Shown one piece after another: positions 34,212 through 43,585 of a stretch of DNA of 64,000 nt. The DNA lies in the NCBI RefSeq assembly GCF_030285785.1, contig NZ_CP127247.1, forward strand, positions 1,697,501 through 1,761,500, given 5' to 3'. The first letter of the stretch is position 1. Each line of letters opens with the position of its first letter. The translations under genes and the position numbers were made by a program. The notes beneath the pieces are model-generated. The model saw only the letters and a program-made list of their open reading frames with translations, made no database searches and was not told where the DNA came from. Source of the DNA: Parasedimentitalea psychrophila. Lineage in GTDB: Bacteria; Pseudomonadota; Alphaproteobacteria; Rhodobacterales; Rhodobacteraceae.

Positions 34212-36116
34212 ATGTTTTTGACAGAACTTGAACGCTCGGCCGAGCAGGCCTGGATGTCTCTGCTGGATCAAGCCGATTTGCCAGCGACAGGGTGGACGTT
34301 GCAGCAGCTGTCCAAGCGCGACGACCGCCACAGTGCCCGGATTGTCTATCGCGCGGTGTCGTCTGACGGCGGCAGCTATATCTTCAAGCATCAGCTCAGA
34401 CCGACAAACAACGGGTCAGTGAAGCGGCAATTCGACGCCCATCAATTGGTTTTTGACAGCTTCCCCAAATCGCCCGAGCACCGCGTTCCGCAGCCGATCT
34501 ATCTGGATGCCGAAACCCAGTCCTGCCTGCTGTCCCATCTTGACGGCGAACCGCTGGCCGAGCCGATGTTGCGCGCCGTGGATGACCTGCCGGCGCAGAT
34601 GCAGCTGCTGAAACGGGCCGGCGCTTGGCTGGATGATTTTCACCGGGCCAACCTGGACGAGCGGCGGATATTTCAGCCAAAATTCACCCTGCGGCATCTG
34701 CGCCAATTGCGTGCGGAAATTGAGTCAGGCCAACGTGAGGTTCCCGCCAAACCGCTGTTCCTGCGCGGTATCGCCCATATGGAGACCATCGCGCCCCAGT
34801 ATGAGGGCCAGCAAACGGTGTCTTGCCTACAGCACGGCGATTTTCACATGCGCAATCTGATTGTATCCGAGCAGTCGATCGGCGGCATAGATTTCTCCAA
34901 AACAGGCGCCGCACCGGTGGGGCATGATATTGCAAAATTCCTGCTGGACTACACCCGCTTCATGCGCCCGGCTGAGGATATCCCGCCGGGGCAGGTGGTG
35001 CCACCGGATGCGGTCGAGGCGTTTTTTGACGGCTACAAGCTGACCGGATCTGATGACCCCAGCCTTGGGTTCCTTTTGTTCAGCAGCCTGATGTCAGAAT
35101 TGAAGCTGGTGCCAAAGCGCCGCCGCGACCGGAGCCACGGTAAACAGCGGTTTCTGGAACAGCTGCGCCCGATCGCCCGAAATGCCTATGTCGACACCAA
35201 GACCCAAAACACCCCGGATGTGGCGCGGTTCTATCTGACCAAACGCAGCCTGACCCGCGCCGAAGATGGCGACCATGAGATTGTGAACGCGGTTTCTGCG
35301 GTGGCCCAACAGGCCGGGATGCGGGTCGAGCTATTGCTCAACACGGCGCAGGCCAAAGAGAGCGCGGCCCGGGGGCAGGCGTATTCTCTGGTGCATATGG
35401 AGGCGCCGCTGAATGCGCGCGGGCTGAGCTTTCGCAACTGTTATGGCGGGCCGTTCTGGCAGATTGATAAAAGCGGCGCGCGGTGGAACTGGCAGATTGC
35501 GCGGCAGGTCTTCACCCCGGATGAAACTCCCCGGGGTGATATCGATGCGTTCTTTGCCCATTGGCGCCAACAGCTTCATGGCGATATCGCGGTGCCGTCC
35601 AGCAAGCAGGGCTATATCTATATGCCATTGCAGGGCAAACTGCTGAGCTGCCGCTCGTTTCAGTGCTGTTCGCCGGTAGAGATGATCGAGACAACCCTGC
35701 AGCAGTCAAATTTGCCAATCCTTGCCACCCTGCACCCAAACGAGACCTATTCGCAGGCCGAGCTCGACGCGGTGAGCGCATTGCAACAGCAAAACAGCCG
35801 TTTTCAACTTGTCGAAATGCCGATGGCCAAGGCTTTGGCCGACTGTAATCTTGTGGTGACGCAAAACTCAAGCGCCGCCTTTCATGCCGGGTTCTTTGGC
35901 AAGGCTTCGGTGCTGTTTGCGCAGATTGATTTTCATCACATCGTGACAAATGTTGCCGATCTGGGTGTTGCGGCGGCTTTTGATGCGGCGCAGTGCGACT
36001 TGCCCGATTTTGCTGCTTATCTGCACTGGTATTGGCATCAAGCGATCAATATTGAGGCATCGGACAGTCAAATCCGGATTTGTCACCGATTACGACAATT
36101 TGGCTGGCCAGTTTGA
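34212..36116 (+). CDS. Fusion of an aminoglycoside-phosphotransferase-like kinase with a capsule-synthesis-like domain
   Basis: The N-terminal half (about 1-330) has the protein-kinase-like APH fold: a glycine-poor lobe (SYIFKHQLRP), LKRAGAWLDDFHRANL, the catalytic loop LQHGDFHMRNLIV (about 206-218) and the metal-binding GIDFSKTG (about 225-232). The C-terminal half (about 450-600) contains YIYMPLQGKLL, LATLHPNETYS and CNLVVTQNSSAAFHAGFFGK. This resembles the KpsS/LipB capsule glycosyltransferase-like fold, where a helix capped by NSS binds the nucleotide. The combination suggests phosphorylation and transfer on a glycan or lipid. Divergent from ade, with 160-220 bp of shared promoter DNA. 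No membrane segment. Confidence 0.7.
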   Translation: MFLTELERSAEQAWMSLLDQADLPATGWTLQQLSKRDDRHSARIVYRAVSSDGGSYIFKHQLRPTNNGSVKRQFDAHQLVFDSFPKSPEHRVPQPIYLDAETQSCLLSHLDGEPLAEPMLRAVDDLPAQMQLLKRAGAWLDDFHRANLDERRIFQPKFTLRHLRQLRAEIESGQREVPAKPLFLRGIAHMETIAPQYEGQQTVSCLQHGDFHMRNLIVSEQSIGGIDFSKTGAAPVGHDIAKFLLDYTRFMRPAEDIPPGQVVPPDAVEAFFDGYKLTGSDDPSLGFLLFSSLMSELKLVPKRRRDRSHGKQRFLEQLRPIARNAYVDTKTQNTPDVARFYLTKRSLTRAEDGDHEIVNAVSAVAQQAGMRVELLLNTAQAKESAARGQAYSLVHMEAPLNARGLSFRNCYGGPFWQIDKSGARWNWQIARQVFTPDETPRGDIDAFFAHWRQQLHGDIAVPSSKQGYIYMPLQGKLLSCRSFQCCSPVEMIETTLQQSNLPILATLHPNETYSQAELDAVSALQQQNSRFQLVEMPMAKALADCNLVVTQNSSAAFHAGFFGKASVLFAQIDFHHIVTNVADLGVAAAFDAAQCDLPDFAAYLHWYWHQAINIEASDSQIRICHRLRQFGWPV

Positions 36117-36182
36117 TGTCCCGGTAGCCTAAGACCAGATTCGCCCCTTCTAGCCAGAACACAGCCACAGAATGAAACCGCC

Positions 36183-37052
36183 ATGACAAAAACACTGCTC
36201 TGCCTTGGATATGGATACTCGGCCCGCGCCTTGGCGCGGCAGCTGCCGGCTGATGGCTGGCGGGTGATCGGAACCTCTCGCGAGGCTGCGGCCGAGGATG
36301 GCATAGAGATGCTGACTTGGCCGGGGGACGAGCTGTCGCTGGACGGTGTGACCCATATCCTGTCCTCCATCGCCCCTAACGCTGATGGTGATCTGGTGCT
36401 GGACAGTCTGCGTGACAAGATCGCCGCCGCCAAGGATCTGGAATGGGTCGGTTATCTGTCAACCACGGTGGTCTACGGCGATCACGACGGCGGTTGGGTG
36501 GATGAGACCACGCCGATTACTCCGGCTGCCAACCGGGGCAAATGGCGGGCGCAGGCAGAAGCGGACTGGCAGTCCATCGACGGATTGCCGCTGCATATCT
36601 TTCGCCTGGCGGGCATCTACGGGCCGGGTCGGGGACCGTTTGCCAAGCTGATGACGGGCAAGGCGCGGCTGATTATCAAGCCAGGTCAGGTGTTCTCGCG
36701 CATTCATGTGGAGGATATCGCCCAGGTGCTGGCAGCCTCTATCGCCCAGCCCAACCCCGGCGTGATCTACAATGTCTGTGACGATGTCCCGGTGCCGCCG
36801 CAGGACGTGCTCAGCTATGCCGCTGAACTGTTGGGCTTGGCGATGCCGCCCGAAGTGCCGTTTGAAGAGGCGGCGATGACGCCAATGGCGCGCAGTTTCT
36901 ACAGCGAGAATAAGCGGGTCAGCAATGCCCTGATCAAGCAGGAGCTGGGGGTGAAGCTGCAATACCCAGACTATCGCAGCGGGCTAAAGGCAGTGTTCGA
37001 GGCCGAGGACATGGAGAGATTTATCCCCCCGGCCGATCCACCGGCCTTGTGA
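36183..37052 (+). CDS. YeeZ-like SDR-family NAD(P)-dependent oxidoreductase
   Basis: Atypical SDR of 289 residues with the Rossmann start LLCLGYGYSARALARQL (5-21), an early GYGYSA in place of GxxGxxG. The region LSTTVVYGDHDGGWVDE (about 94-110) contains the Tyr, and RLAGIYGPGRGPF follows. The partner Lys of a YxxxK motif is not evident. The second domain, from about 185, has YNVCDDVPVPPQDV. The Escherichia YeeZ relatives have no confirmed substrate. It lies 66 bp after the fusion gene on the same strand and may share its transcript. Confidence 0.8.
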   Translation: MTKTLLCLGYGYSARALARQLPADGWRVIGTSREAAAEDGIEMLTWPGDELSLDGVTHILSSIAPNADGDLVLDSLRDKIAAAKDLEWVGYLSTTVVYGDHDGGWVDETTPITPAANRGKWRAQAEADWQSIDGLPLHIFRLAGIYGPGRGPFAKLMTGKARLIIKPGQVFSRIHVEDIAQVLAASIAQPNPGVIYNVCDDVPVPPQDVLSYAAELLGLAMPPEVPFEEAAMTPMARSFYSENKRVSNALIKQELGVKLQYPDYRSGLKAVFEAEDMERFIPPADPPAL

Positions 37053-37064
37053 GGGCCGACGACG

Positions 37065-37110
37065 GTCTATCCAGCAGTCCGGCAGCGACCTGCCCGCGCT
37101 GGATAGACCC
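37065..37110. terminator. Long inverted repeat between convergent genes
   Basis: Arms at 37065-37076 and 37099-37110 pair perfectly over 12 bp (GGTCTATCCAGC / GCTGGATAGACC) around a 22-base loop. It lies between the YeeZ-like gene (+) and dxs (-), with no U tract. A bidirectional transcription end is plausible. Confidence 0.5.
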
Positions 37111-37122
37111 TATGACAGGGGT

Positions 37123-39063
37123 TTAAGCCCGCTTTTCACCAATACTTGCCACGCCCAGCACCTCTAGCACCTTGGCTTCGATCTGCGCCGCGTCCATGCC
37201 GGCCACCCGGTACATGTCCTCGGGGCTGGCCTGGTCGATAAAGATATCCGGCAGCACCATGGAGCGGTATTTCAGCCCCGCATCAAACACGCCCTCATCC
37301 GCCAGCAGTTGCGCCACGTGTGATCCAAAGCCGCCCACAGCACCTTCTTCAATGGTGATCAGCGCCTCGTGATTGGCGGCCAGATCCAGAATCATCTCGC
37401 GGTCCAGCGGTTTGGCAAAGCGGGCGTCGGCGATGGTCGGGGTGATGCCTCTGGCGGTCAGTGCTTCGGCGGCCTTGCGGGTCTCGCCCAAGCGGGTACC
37501 GAACGACAGCAGCGCCACCCGCGCGCCGGTCTGGATCATCCGACCCTTGCCGATCTCCAGCAACTGCGGCACATCCGGCATTTCGACGCCTTCGCCTTCG
37601 CCGCGCGGATAACGGAACGCAATCGGGCCGTCGTCATGGGCGGCGGCGGTGGCAATCATATGCACCAGCTCGCCCTCATCTGCGGCGGCCATCACCACCA
37701 TGCCCGGCAGGTTGGCCATGAAGCCGATGTCAAAGCTGCCCGCATGGGTGGCCCCATCGGCGCCCACCAGACCAGCCCGGTCAATCGCGAAACGCACCGG
37801 CAGCCGCTGAATGGCAACGTCATGCACCACTTGGTCGTAGCCCCGTTGCAGGAAGGTCGAATACATCGCGCAGAACGGCTTCATGCCGCCCGCCGCCAGT
37901 GCTGCGGCAAAGGTGACACCGTGTTGTTCGGCAATGCCCACATCAAAACAGCGCGACGGATAACGCTCGGCAAACAGGTTCAGCCCGGTGCCATCCGGCA
38001 TTGCGGCTGTGACCGCACAGATCTTGTCATCTCTGGCGGCATGTTTCACCAGTTCGTCGCCAAACACGCCGGTATAGCTGGGCGCGTTGGACGGAGTCTT
38101 TTTCTGCTCGCCGGTGACCACATCAAACTTGGCAGTGGCGTGGCCCTTGTCGCGGGCGGCTTCGGCGGGGGCGTATCCCTTGCCCTTTTTGGTCAGCACA
38201 TGGATCAGCACCGGGCCGGTGGCGCGGGCCTTGACCGTGCGCAGGACCGGCAGCAACTGGTCCAGATCGTGACCGTCGATCGGCCCCAGATATGAGAAGC
38301 CAAAGGATTCAAACAGAGTGCCGCCCACCGCTATGCCTTTCAGCAGGTCCTTGGCGCGCTTGGCGCCCTGGCGGAACGGTTCCGGCAGCAGCGACACTGC
38401 GCCTTTGGCAGCGGCCTTCAGCTCTTGAAACGGTTCTTCGGCATAGAGCCGCGACAGATAAGACGACAGGGCGCCCACCGGTGGTGCAATGCTCATCTCA
38501 TTGTCGTTGAGGATGACAAACAGCCGCTTGTCCAGATGGCCGGCGTTGTTCATCGCCTCAAACGCCATGCCTGCCGACATCGCCCCATCGCCAATCACCG
38601 CAATCGCGTCGCCCTGACCTTCGGGCAGCACGCCGCCCAGATCCCGCGCCACCGAGAACCCCAATGCGGCGCTGATCGAGGTCGAGCTATGGGCGGCGCC
38701 AAAGGGATCATAGGGTGATTCCGAGCGTTTGGTGAAACCCGACAAGCCGCCCTTGGTGCGCAGGGTGCGGATGCGGTCGCGGCGTTCGGTGAGGATCTTG
38801 TGCGGATAACACTGGTGCGACACGTCCCAGATCAGCTTGTCCCGTGGGGTGTCAAACACAGCGTGCAGCGCCACTGTCAGCTCGACCACGCCCAGACCGG
38901 CGCCCAGATGGCCGCCGGTGACAGAGACCGCCGAAATGGTCTCCGAGCGCAATTCGCTGGCCAGCTGGGTCAGCTGGCTATCGCTCAGCGTTTTCAGGTC
39001 CGCCGGGCGGTTGATCTGATCCAGCAACGGGGTGTTTGGTCTATCTGTGGTCTGGTCGGGCAT
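37123..39063 (-). CDS. dxs: 1-deoxy-D-xylulose-5-phosphate synthase
   Basis: First step of the MEP isoprenoid pathway: pyruvate and glyceraldehyde-3-phosphate to DXP, using thiamine diphosphate. ATG 39063 gives 646 residues. Motifs are [12 protein letters not shown] (about 78-89), the ThDP-binding [18 protein letters not shown] (about 155-172) and [15 protein letters not shown] (about 430-444). The frame is open to 39186 but overlaps ispA, and GGCGCC lies before the ATG. It is the last gene of the HDAC-xseB-ispA-dxs run, so both early and chain-elongation isoprenoid genes are together. Confidence 0.96.
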   Translation of the reverse strand: MPDQTTDRPNTPLLDQINRPADLKTLSDSQLTQLASELRSETISAVSVTGGHLGAGLGVVELTVALHAVFDTPRDKLIWDVSHQCYPHKILTERRDRIRTLRTKGGLSGFTKRSESPYDPFGAAHSSTSISAALGFSVARDLGGVLPEGQGDAIAVIGDGAMSAGMAFEAMNNAGHLDKRLFVILNDNEMSIAPPVGALSSYLSRLYAEEPFQELKAAAKGAVSLLPEPFRQGAKRAKDLLKGIAVGGTLFESFGFSYLGPIDGHDLDQLLPVLRTVKARATGPVLIHVLTKKGKGYAPAEAARDKGHATAKFDVVTGEQKKTPSNAPSYTGVFGDELVKHAARDDKICAVTAAMPDGTGLNLFAERYPSRCFDVGIAEQHGVTFAAALAAGGMKPFCAMYSTFLQRGYDQVVHDVAIQRLPVRFAIDRAGLVGADGATHAGSFDIGFMANLPGMVVMAAADEGELVHMIATAAAHDDGPIAFRYPRGEGEGVEMPDVPQLLEIGKGRMIQTGARVALLSFGTRLGETRKAAEALTARGITPTIADARFAKPLDREMILDLAANHEALITIEEGAVGGFGSHVAQLLADEGVFDAGLKYRSMVLPDIFIDQASPEDMYRVAGMDAAQIEAKVLEVLGVASIGEKRA

Positions 39064-39085
39064 GCGGCGCCTCCCTTGGCGGCAA

Positions 39086-39970
39086 TTAGCTGTCGCGCGA
39101 AATAACGAACCGGGCCGCTTCGCGCAAGGTGTCGCCCTGATCCCCGTAAACATCCAGCGCGGCGCAGGCCTGATCGCAGAGTTCAACGGCGCGGGCCTTG
39201 GCGGCCTCTAGCCCTAACAGAGAGACAAACGTGGCCTTACCGGCCGCGGCATCTTTGCGCACCCGTTTGCCCACCGTTTCGGCGTCGCCCTCAACATCCA
39301 AAATGTCATCGGCGATCTGAAAGGCAAGGCCGAGGGCATCGGCATAATGCCGCAACGGCGTGGTGTCGGCACCGGCAATTACCGCCCCGGCCATGGCAGA
39401 CCACGAGATCAGGCAGCCGGTCTTGCGGCTCTGTAGCTGGATGATCTGCGCCAGAGTCAGCGGTTCGGGGCTGGATTCGGCGGCGATATCCAGCATCTGC
39501 CCTGAAACCATGCCCTCTTTGCCGGCGGCCTGTGCCAGCGCCCGGATCAAGTCCAGCGCATGCGGCCCAAATTTTGCATCCGCCAGCAGCTCAAACGCCA
39601 GCGACTGCAGGGCGTCGCCAGCCAGAACGGCTAGGCCTTCGTCCCATTGGCGGTGCAGGGTTGGCATGCCACGGCGCAGGTCGTCATTATCCATGCAGGG
39701 CAGGTCGTCATGCACCAGCGAATAGGCGTGCAGGCATTCGATGGCCAGTGCGGCGTCCAGCGCCACCTGTTCATCGACCCCGTGCAGCCGGGCGCTCTCC
39801 AGAACCAGAAACCCACGCAGCATCTTGCCGCCGGTCAGGGCATAGCGCATCGCATCCGACAATGTGTCTTCGCCCGCCAGAACCCAGTCCACACGGTTAG
39901 AGATCAGATCCTGAGTTCGGGCCATTGCCGCGGCAAAGGGCCGGGGTTTGACGGCAGTTGTGGTGGCCAA
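39086..39970 (-). CDS. ispA: Polyprenyl diphosphate synthase (farnesyl/geranylgeranyl type)
   Basis: Condenses IPP with allylic diphosphates to make C15/C20 prenyl diphosphates for quinones and other isoprenoids. The 294 residues have the first aspartate-rich motif [10 protein letters not shown] (about 86-95), the second DDILD (about 224-228) and the GGKMLRG substrate block (about 48-54). The residues before the first DDxxD ([10 protein letters not shown]) suggest a farnesyl diphosphate synthase. It lies 4 bp after xseB and 22 bp before dxs. Confidence 0.93.
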   Translation of the reverse strand: MATTTAVKPRPFAAAMARTQDLISNRVDWVLAGEDTLSDAMRYALTGGKMLRGFLVLESARLHGVDEQVALDAALAIECLHAYSLVHDDLPCMDNDDLRRGMPTLHRQWDEGLAVLAGDALQSLAFELLADAKFGPHALDLIRALAQAAGKEGMVSGQMLDIAAESSPEPLTLAQIIQLQSRKTGCLISWSAMAGAVIAGADTTPLRHYADALGLAFQIADDILDVEGDAETVGKRVRKDAAAGKATFVSLLGLEAAKARAVELCDQACAALDVYGDQGDTLREAARFVISRDS

Positions 39971-39974
39971 TGTC

Positions 39975-40217
39975 TTAACCCGCGTCCAGCGGCGTGGTGC
40001 CGGTTGCGGTGCCGCCTGCGTCCAGGGTGATCGCCGCGACCTTTTCCTCGGCCCGCTTCAGCTCGTCCTCGCAGCGTTTCTTCAACAGCGCGCCCCGTTC
40101 GTACAATGCAATCGAGGCATCCAGTGCCACGTCACCGCGTTCCAGTTTGCTCACCACGGTTTCCAGCTCTTTCATCGCCAGCTCAAAGCTCATGTCTTCA
40201 ACGGGTGTCTGGGTCAT
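39975..40217 (-). CDS. xseB: Exodeoxyribonuclease VII small subunit
   Basis: Forms the coiled-coil partner of XseA, an ATP-independent single-strand exonuclease. The 80 residues show FELAMKELETVVSKLERGDV (about 10-29) and LDASIALYERGALLKKRCEDEL (about 31-52), the family core. The gene overlaps the HDAC-like stop by 4 bp (ATGA) and is followed 4 bp later by ispA, the usual xseB-ispA-dxs order of proteobacteria. Confidence 0.93.
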   Translation of the reverse strand: MTQTPVEDMSFELAMKELETVVSKLERGDVALDASIALYERGALLKKRCEDELKRAEEKVAAITLDAGGTATGTTPLDAG

Positions 40218-41140
40218 GCCGATGCCTTTATCAATTCGTCTACGTGTGCCTTGCAGGCACTGCTCAGCGCGTTCAGATCATACCCGCCTTCCAAAGTCGA
40301 GACGATACGGCCGCCGCATAAATCCTGCGCAAGGGCACAGAGTTCGGCGGTCAGCCAGGCGAAATCCTGGGTCGTCCAGTTCAGGTTGGCCAGAGGGTCG
40401 TCGCGGTGGGCGTCAAAGCCAGCCGAAAGGATGATCAACTCGGGTTTAAAGGCGCGCAGCCGCGGGAAGGCCTGGGTCTGATAGGCCGCCCGCATTTCAA
40501 CTCCGCCACTTTCAGGTGGCAGCGGCATATTGAGGATGTTGCCAAAGGCGCCATCCTCGTCCGCGCGGCCAGATCCGGGCCACAGCGGCATTTGCTGCGA
40601 GGTGATCAGCAGCGCGCGTTTTTCATCCCACAGAAGATCCTGAGTGCCATTGCCGTGGTGAACATCAAAATCAACCACCGCCACCCGGCTTAGCCCGTGG
40701 TGATCCAGCGCATGTTTTGCCGCCAGCGCTGCGTTGCCAAACAGGCAAAACCCCATGGCGGTGTCCCTTTCGGCGTGATGCCCCGGCGGGCGGATGGCGG
40801 CAAAGACGTTCTGCGCCTCGCCGCTCAGCACCATATCGACGCCGCGCAGCACGGCGCCGGCGCCCCTGAATGCGGCGTCCAGCGAACCGGGCGACAGAAA
40901 CGTGTCTCCGTCCAGCTGGCCAAAGCCCTCATTTGGTCGGGCCTTGCGGAGCTCCGCCACATAAGATGCCGGATGGATGCGCAGGATGTCATCCTCGGCT
41001 GCCATCGGCGCCCCGACCCGCAACAGATCCAGCGGTTCCAATGCGTGCAGGACGTGTTCCAGCCGGGCCACCCGCTCGGGGTGGCCTTCGGGGGTTACAT
41101 GGGTCAGGCAATCGGCATGGGTGATCAGGGCTGTGGTCAT
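40214..41140 (-). CDS. Histone deacetylase-like / acetylpolyamine amidohydrolase
   Basis: Arginase-deacetylase fold hydrolase, about 308 residues. The zinc-site motifs are RPPGHHAERDTAMGFC (about 117-132), DFDVHHGNGTQD (about 157-168) with Asp/His zinc ligands, and SAGFDAHRDDPL (about 238-249). The likely substrate is an acetylated polyamine or another amide; bacteria lack histones. ATG 41140 is chosen; GTG 41146 would add two residues. First gene of the run with xseB, ispA and dxs. Its ATGA overlap with xseB implies co-translation. Confidence 0.9.
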   Translation of the reverse strand: MTTALITHADCLTHVTPEGHPERVARLEHVLHALEPLDLLRVGAPMAAEDDILRIHPASYVAELRKARPNEGFGQLDGDTFLSPGSLDAAFRGAGAVLRGVDMVLSGEAQNVFAAIRPPGHHAERDTAMGFCLFGNAALAAKHALDHHGLSRVAVVDFDVHHGNGTQDLLWDEKRALLITSQQMPLWPGSGRADEDGAFGNILNMPLPPESGGVEMRAAYQTQAFPRLRAFKPELIILSAGFDAHRDDPLANLNWTTQDFAWLTAELCALAQDLCGGRIVSTLEGGYDLNALSSACKAHVDELIKASA

Positions 41141-41273
41141 GGGCACTCACTCAATGGATGTTTGGCATGACCTTAGGACGCCAGCCGCACAGGCCGCAAG
41201 GCGGCGTTCGCCGAGGCGCCCCATCGGTTTCCCGATGTCCGGGGCATCGCCCGAGAGACCGGTTTTGCAAAAC

Positions 41274-41975
41274 TTAGTCAGGGGCCAGCATATACCCCGC
41301 ACCGCGCACCGTTTGCAGATATTGCGGCTGTTTTGGGTTCGGCTCGATCTTGCGGCGCAGGCGGGTGATCTGCACATCCACCGCACGTTCCTGCGCCTGC
41401 CCCCGATCGCGGCCCAGATCTTCGACCAGCTTAGAGCGGCTGACCGGTTCGCCGGGGCAGGCCGAGAATATCTTCATCAGCTGGCTTTCAGTGCCGGTCA
41501 AACGGATCAACTCATCGCCTCGCCACATCTCTCCCCGGTCCATATCATAGCGGATTGGCCCCAGATGCAGAACTTTGGGCGCCGCTTCGCGGGCCGGAGT
41601 TTCCGGCATCCGCCGCAGGATGGCGTTGATTCTGAGCAATAGCTCTTTGGGCTCAAACGGCTTGGACAGGTAGTCGTCCGCCCCGGCTTCCAGCCCGGCA
41701 ATGCGATGTTCGATGTCCCCCCGCGCGGTCAGCAACATGATCGGCGTGCTGCGGGTTTCGCGCAGGTGTTTTGTCAGGGACACCCCGTCTTCGCCGGGCA
41801 TCATTACATCCATCACAATCAGGTCAAAATCCAATCCGGCAAGCACTCGGCGCGCATGGGCGGCGTCCCGGGCGGCGGTGACCAGAAACCCGGCCCGCAT
41901 CAGAAACTTCTTCAGCAGATCGCGAATGCGCTCGTCGTCGTCGACAATCAACAGATGGGCATCAAACTGGCTCAT
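41274..41975 (-). CDS. petR: OmpR-family response regulator (PetR-like)
   Basis: DNA-binding regulator of 233 residues. Receiver domain (1-~120) with phospho-acceptor Asp56 in IVMDVMMP, acidic VDDDE (11-15) and LSKPFEP (conserved Lys about 105). A winged-helix domain follows (about 135-230, RAVDVQITRLRRKIEPNP). In Rhodobacter capsulatus, petR and petP regulate the cytochrome bc1 genes. The petP-petR order with a 4-bp overlap is kept here, but no sensor kinase is adjacent, and petABC is 12 kb away. The petR symbol is by homology and synteny. Confidence 0.85.
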   Translation of the reverse strand: MSQFDAHLLIVDDDERIRDLLKKFLMRAGFLVTAARDAAHARRVLAGLDFDLIVMDVMMPGEDGVSLTKHLRETRSTPIMLLTARGDIEHRIAGLEAGADDYLSKPFEPKELLLRINAILRRMPETPAREAAPKVLHLGPIRYDMDRGEMWRGDELIRLTGTESQLMKIFSACPGEPVSRSKLVEDLGRDRGQAQERAVDVQITRLRRKIEPNPKQPQYLQTVRGAGYMLAPD

Positions 41976-42484
41976 GACCCTGTGTCCCTCATTTTGCCAT
42001 AGGCGCGGCGCATATCAGCATCCATCATCGCCTCCAGCACCCGCTTGAACCCCTGCACCGCTTCTGGGCCTGCGTCCTTATAGGCCGACCGCATCCGCGC
42101 CCGCTGGGCGTCCGACAGGGTGGCCTCAAGCGCATGCCCGTGTTCGGTGAGGAACAGATGCCGCTCGCGCTTATCAACTGTCCCCACCCGGCTTTCGACC
42201 AGCCCGTCGCCGATCAATGTCCGCAGGACGCGGTTCAGCGATTGTTTGGTGACGCCCAGAATGGTCAGCAGATTGTTGACCGTGGTGCCCGGTGCGCGGT
42301 TGATGAAATGGACAGCGCGGTGATGGGCGCGGCCATAGGCCATTTCTGACAGAATGCGATCCGGGTCGGCGGTAAATCCGCGATAGGCAAAAAACATCGC
42401 CTCAATCCCTTGCCGCAGCTGCTCGTCAGTTAGAAAAAGCAGGCTTTCGCCGCTAAAACTCTGACCTGAACGTCCGTCCGACAT
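41972..42484 (-). CDS. petP: MarR-family regulator (PetP-like)
   Basis: Winged helix-turn-helix protein of 170 residues with the MarR layout: AHHRAVHFINRAPGTTVNNLLTILG (recognition region about 55-80), KQSLNRVLRTLIGDGLVE and RVGTVDKRERHLFLTEHG. The beta wing DKRERHL is typical. It is transcribed ahead of the response regulator, and its stop overlaps that start (ATGA). In Rhodobacter capsulatus the equivalent PetP is required with PetR for bc1 gene expression. Ligand unknown. The gap to ilvE (42485-42643) is a divergent promoter region. Confidence 0.8.
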   Translation of the reverse strand: MSDGRSGQSFSGESLLFLTDEQLRQGIEAMFFAYRGFTADPDRILSEMAYGRAHHRAVHFINRAPGTTVNNLLTILGVTKQSLNRVLRTLIGDGLVESRVGTVDKRERHLFLTEHGHALEATLSDAQRARMRSAYKDAGPEAVQGFKRVLEAMMDADMRRAYGKMRDTGS

Positions 42485-42643
42485 GATATGCCTCCTTAAC
42501 TCAGCTGCGCCAGTTTAAGTCAGCGTTATTGACATTCCAAGGGTGAAGAGGTATCGAATCTAAGTTTTGGCGCAATAATCTGTCCGATACGGTCATTATT
42601 GGCGCAATAAATGAAAAGATGATGGTGCTTAGGAGGATACAGC

Positions 42644-43510
42644 ATGTCGGGATATGATGATCGCGATGGCGTGATCTGGTTGGATGGCGAAATGGTTCCG
42701 TGGCGCGACGCACAGGTGCATGTGCTGTCTCATGCTATGCATTATGCCTCCTCGGTTTTTGAGGGCGAGCGCGCCTATAACGGTAAGATCTTCAAAAGTC
42801 GGCTGCATTCGGAACGGTTGATCAAATCTGCCGAGGCGCTGGATATGCCGATGCCGTACAGTGTTGATCAGATCGAGGCGGCCAAGGAAGAGGCGCTGAA
42901 GGCCAGCGGGCTGCAGGACGCATATGTGCGTGCATTGGTCTGGCGTGGTTCCGGCGAGGACATGGGTGTTGCCTCGGCCAAGAACCCGGTGCGCATGGCG
43001 ATCGCGGTTTGGGGTTGGGGGGCCTATTACGGTGACGCCAAAATGCAGGGTGCCAAATTGGATATCGCTGAATACCAACGGCCCAGCCCGGCGACCATTC
43101 CGGTCCACGCCAAGGCGGCGGGTCTCTACATGATCTGCACCATCTCCAAGCACAAGGCCGAGGCCAAGGGCTGCTCGGATGCTCTGTTCATGGATTACCG
43201 CGGCTATGTGGCCGAGGCGACCGGCGCCAATATCTTCTTCGTCAAAGACGGCGAAGTGCACACACCGCTGCCGGATTGCTTTCTCAACGGCATCACCCGT
43301 CAGACGGTGATTGGTATGCTCAAGGATCGTGGCATCACCGTACACGAGCGTCACATCATGCCCGAGGAAATGGCCGGGTTTGAGCAGTGCTGGCTGACCG
43401 GCACCGCCGCCGAGGTTACCCCGGTGGGGCAGATCGGTGAGTATATGTTTGAGGTTGGCACCCTGACCCGCGAGATCGCCGAGGCCTACGAGGCTTTGGT
43501 TCGGGCCTGA
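42644..43510 (+). CDS. ilvE: Branched-chain amino acid aminotransferase
   Basis: PLP enzyme that transaminates leucine, isoleucine and valine keto acids. Fold IV, 288 residues. The PLP Lys is probably K157 in IPVHAKAAG. SSVFEGERAY (36-45) and GYVAEATGANIFF are family signatures. FLNGITRQTVI follows. A strong ribosome site TTAGGAGGAT stands 6-8 bases before ATG 42644. Single gene with its own terminator at 43533-43562. Some relatives are D-amino-acid transaminases, but the motifs favour IlvE. Confidence 0.92.
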   Translation: MSGYDDRDGVIWLDGEMVPWRDAQVHVLSHAMHYASSVFEGERAYNGKIFKSRLHSERLIKSAEALDMPMPYSVDQIEAAKEEALKASGLQDAYVRALVWRGSGEDMGVASAKNPVRMAIAVWGWGAYYGDAKMQGAKLDIAEYQRPSPATIPVHAKAAGLYMICTISKHKAEAKGCSDALFMDYRGYVAEATGANIFFVKDGEVHTPLPDCFLNGITRQTVIGMLKDRGITVHERHIMPEEMAGFEQCWLTGTAAEVTPVGQIGEYMFEVGTLTREIAEAYEALVRA

Positions 43511-43532
43511 TTCCTGGTCGAAATAGAGATAG

Positions 43533-43562
43533 AAAACGGGCGCCCGGTGTGGTGCCCGTTTT
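43533..43562 (+). terminator. Rho-independent terminator of ilvE
   Basis: A perfect 9-bp stem AAAACGGGC/GCCCGTTTT with a 12-base loop, and a T-rich end 22 bp after the ilvE stop. It can also act for the convergent EamA gene. Confidence 0.85.
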
Positions 43563-43585
43563 GCATTAGGCCTTATTAGAGCCGA

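Noticed and set aside
37369-38295. A 308-codon open frame on the plus strand opposite dxs
   Set aside because: dxs has complete motifs. The opposite frame has only low-complexity His/Gly/Arg composition.
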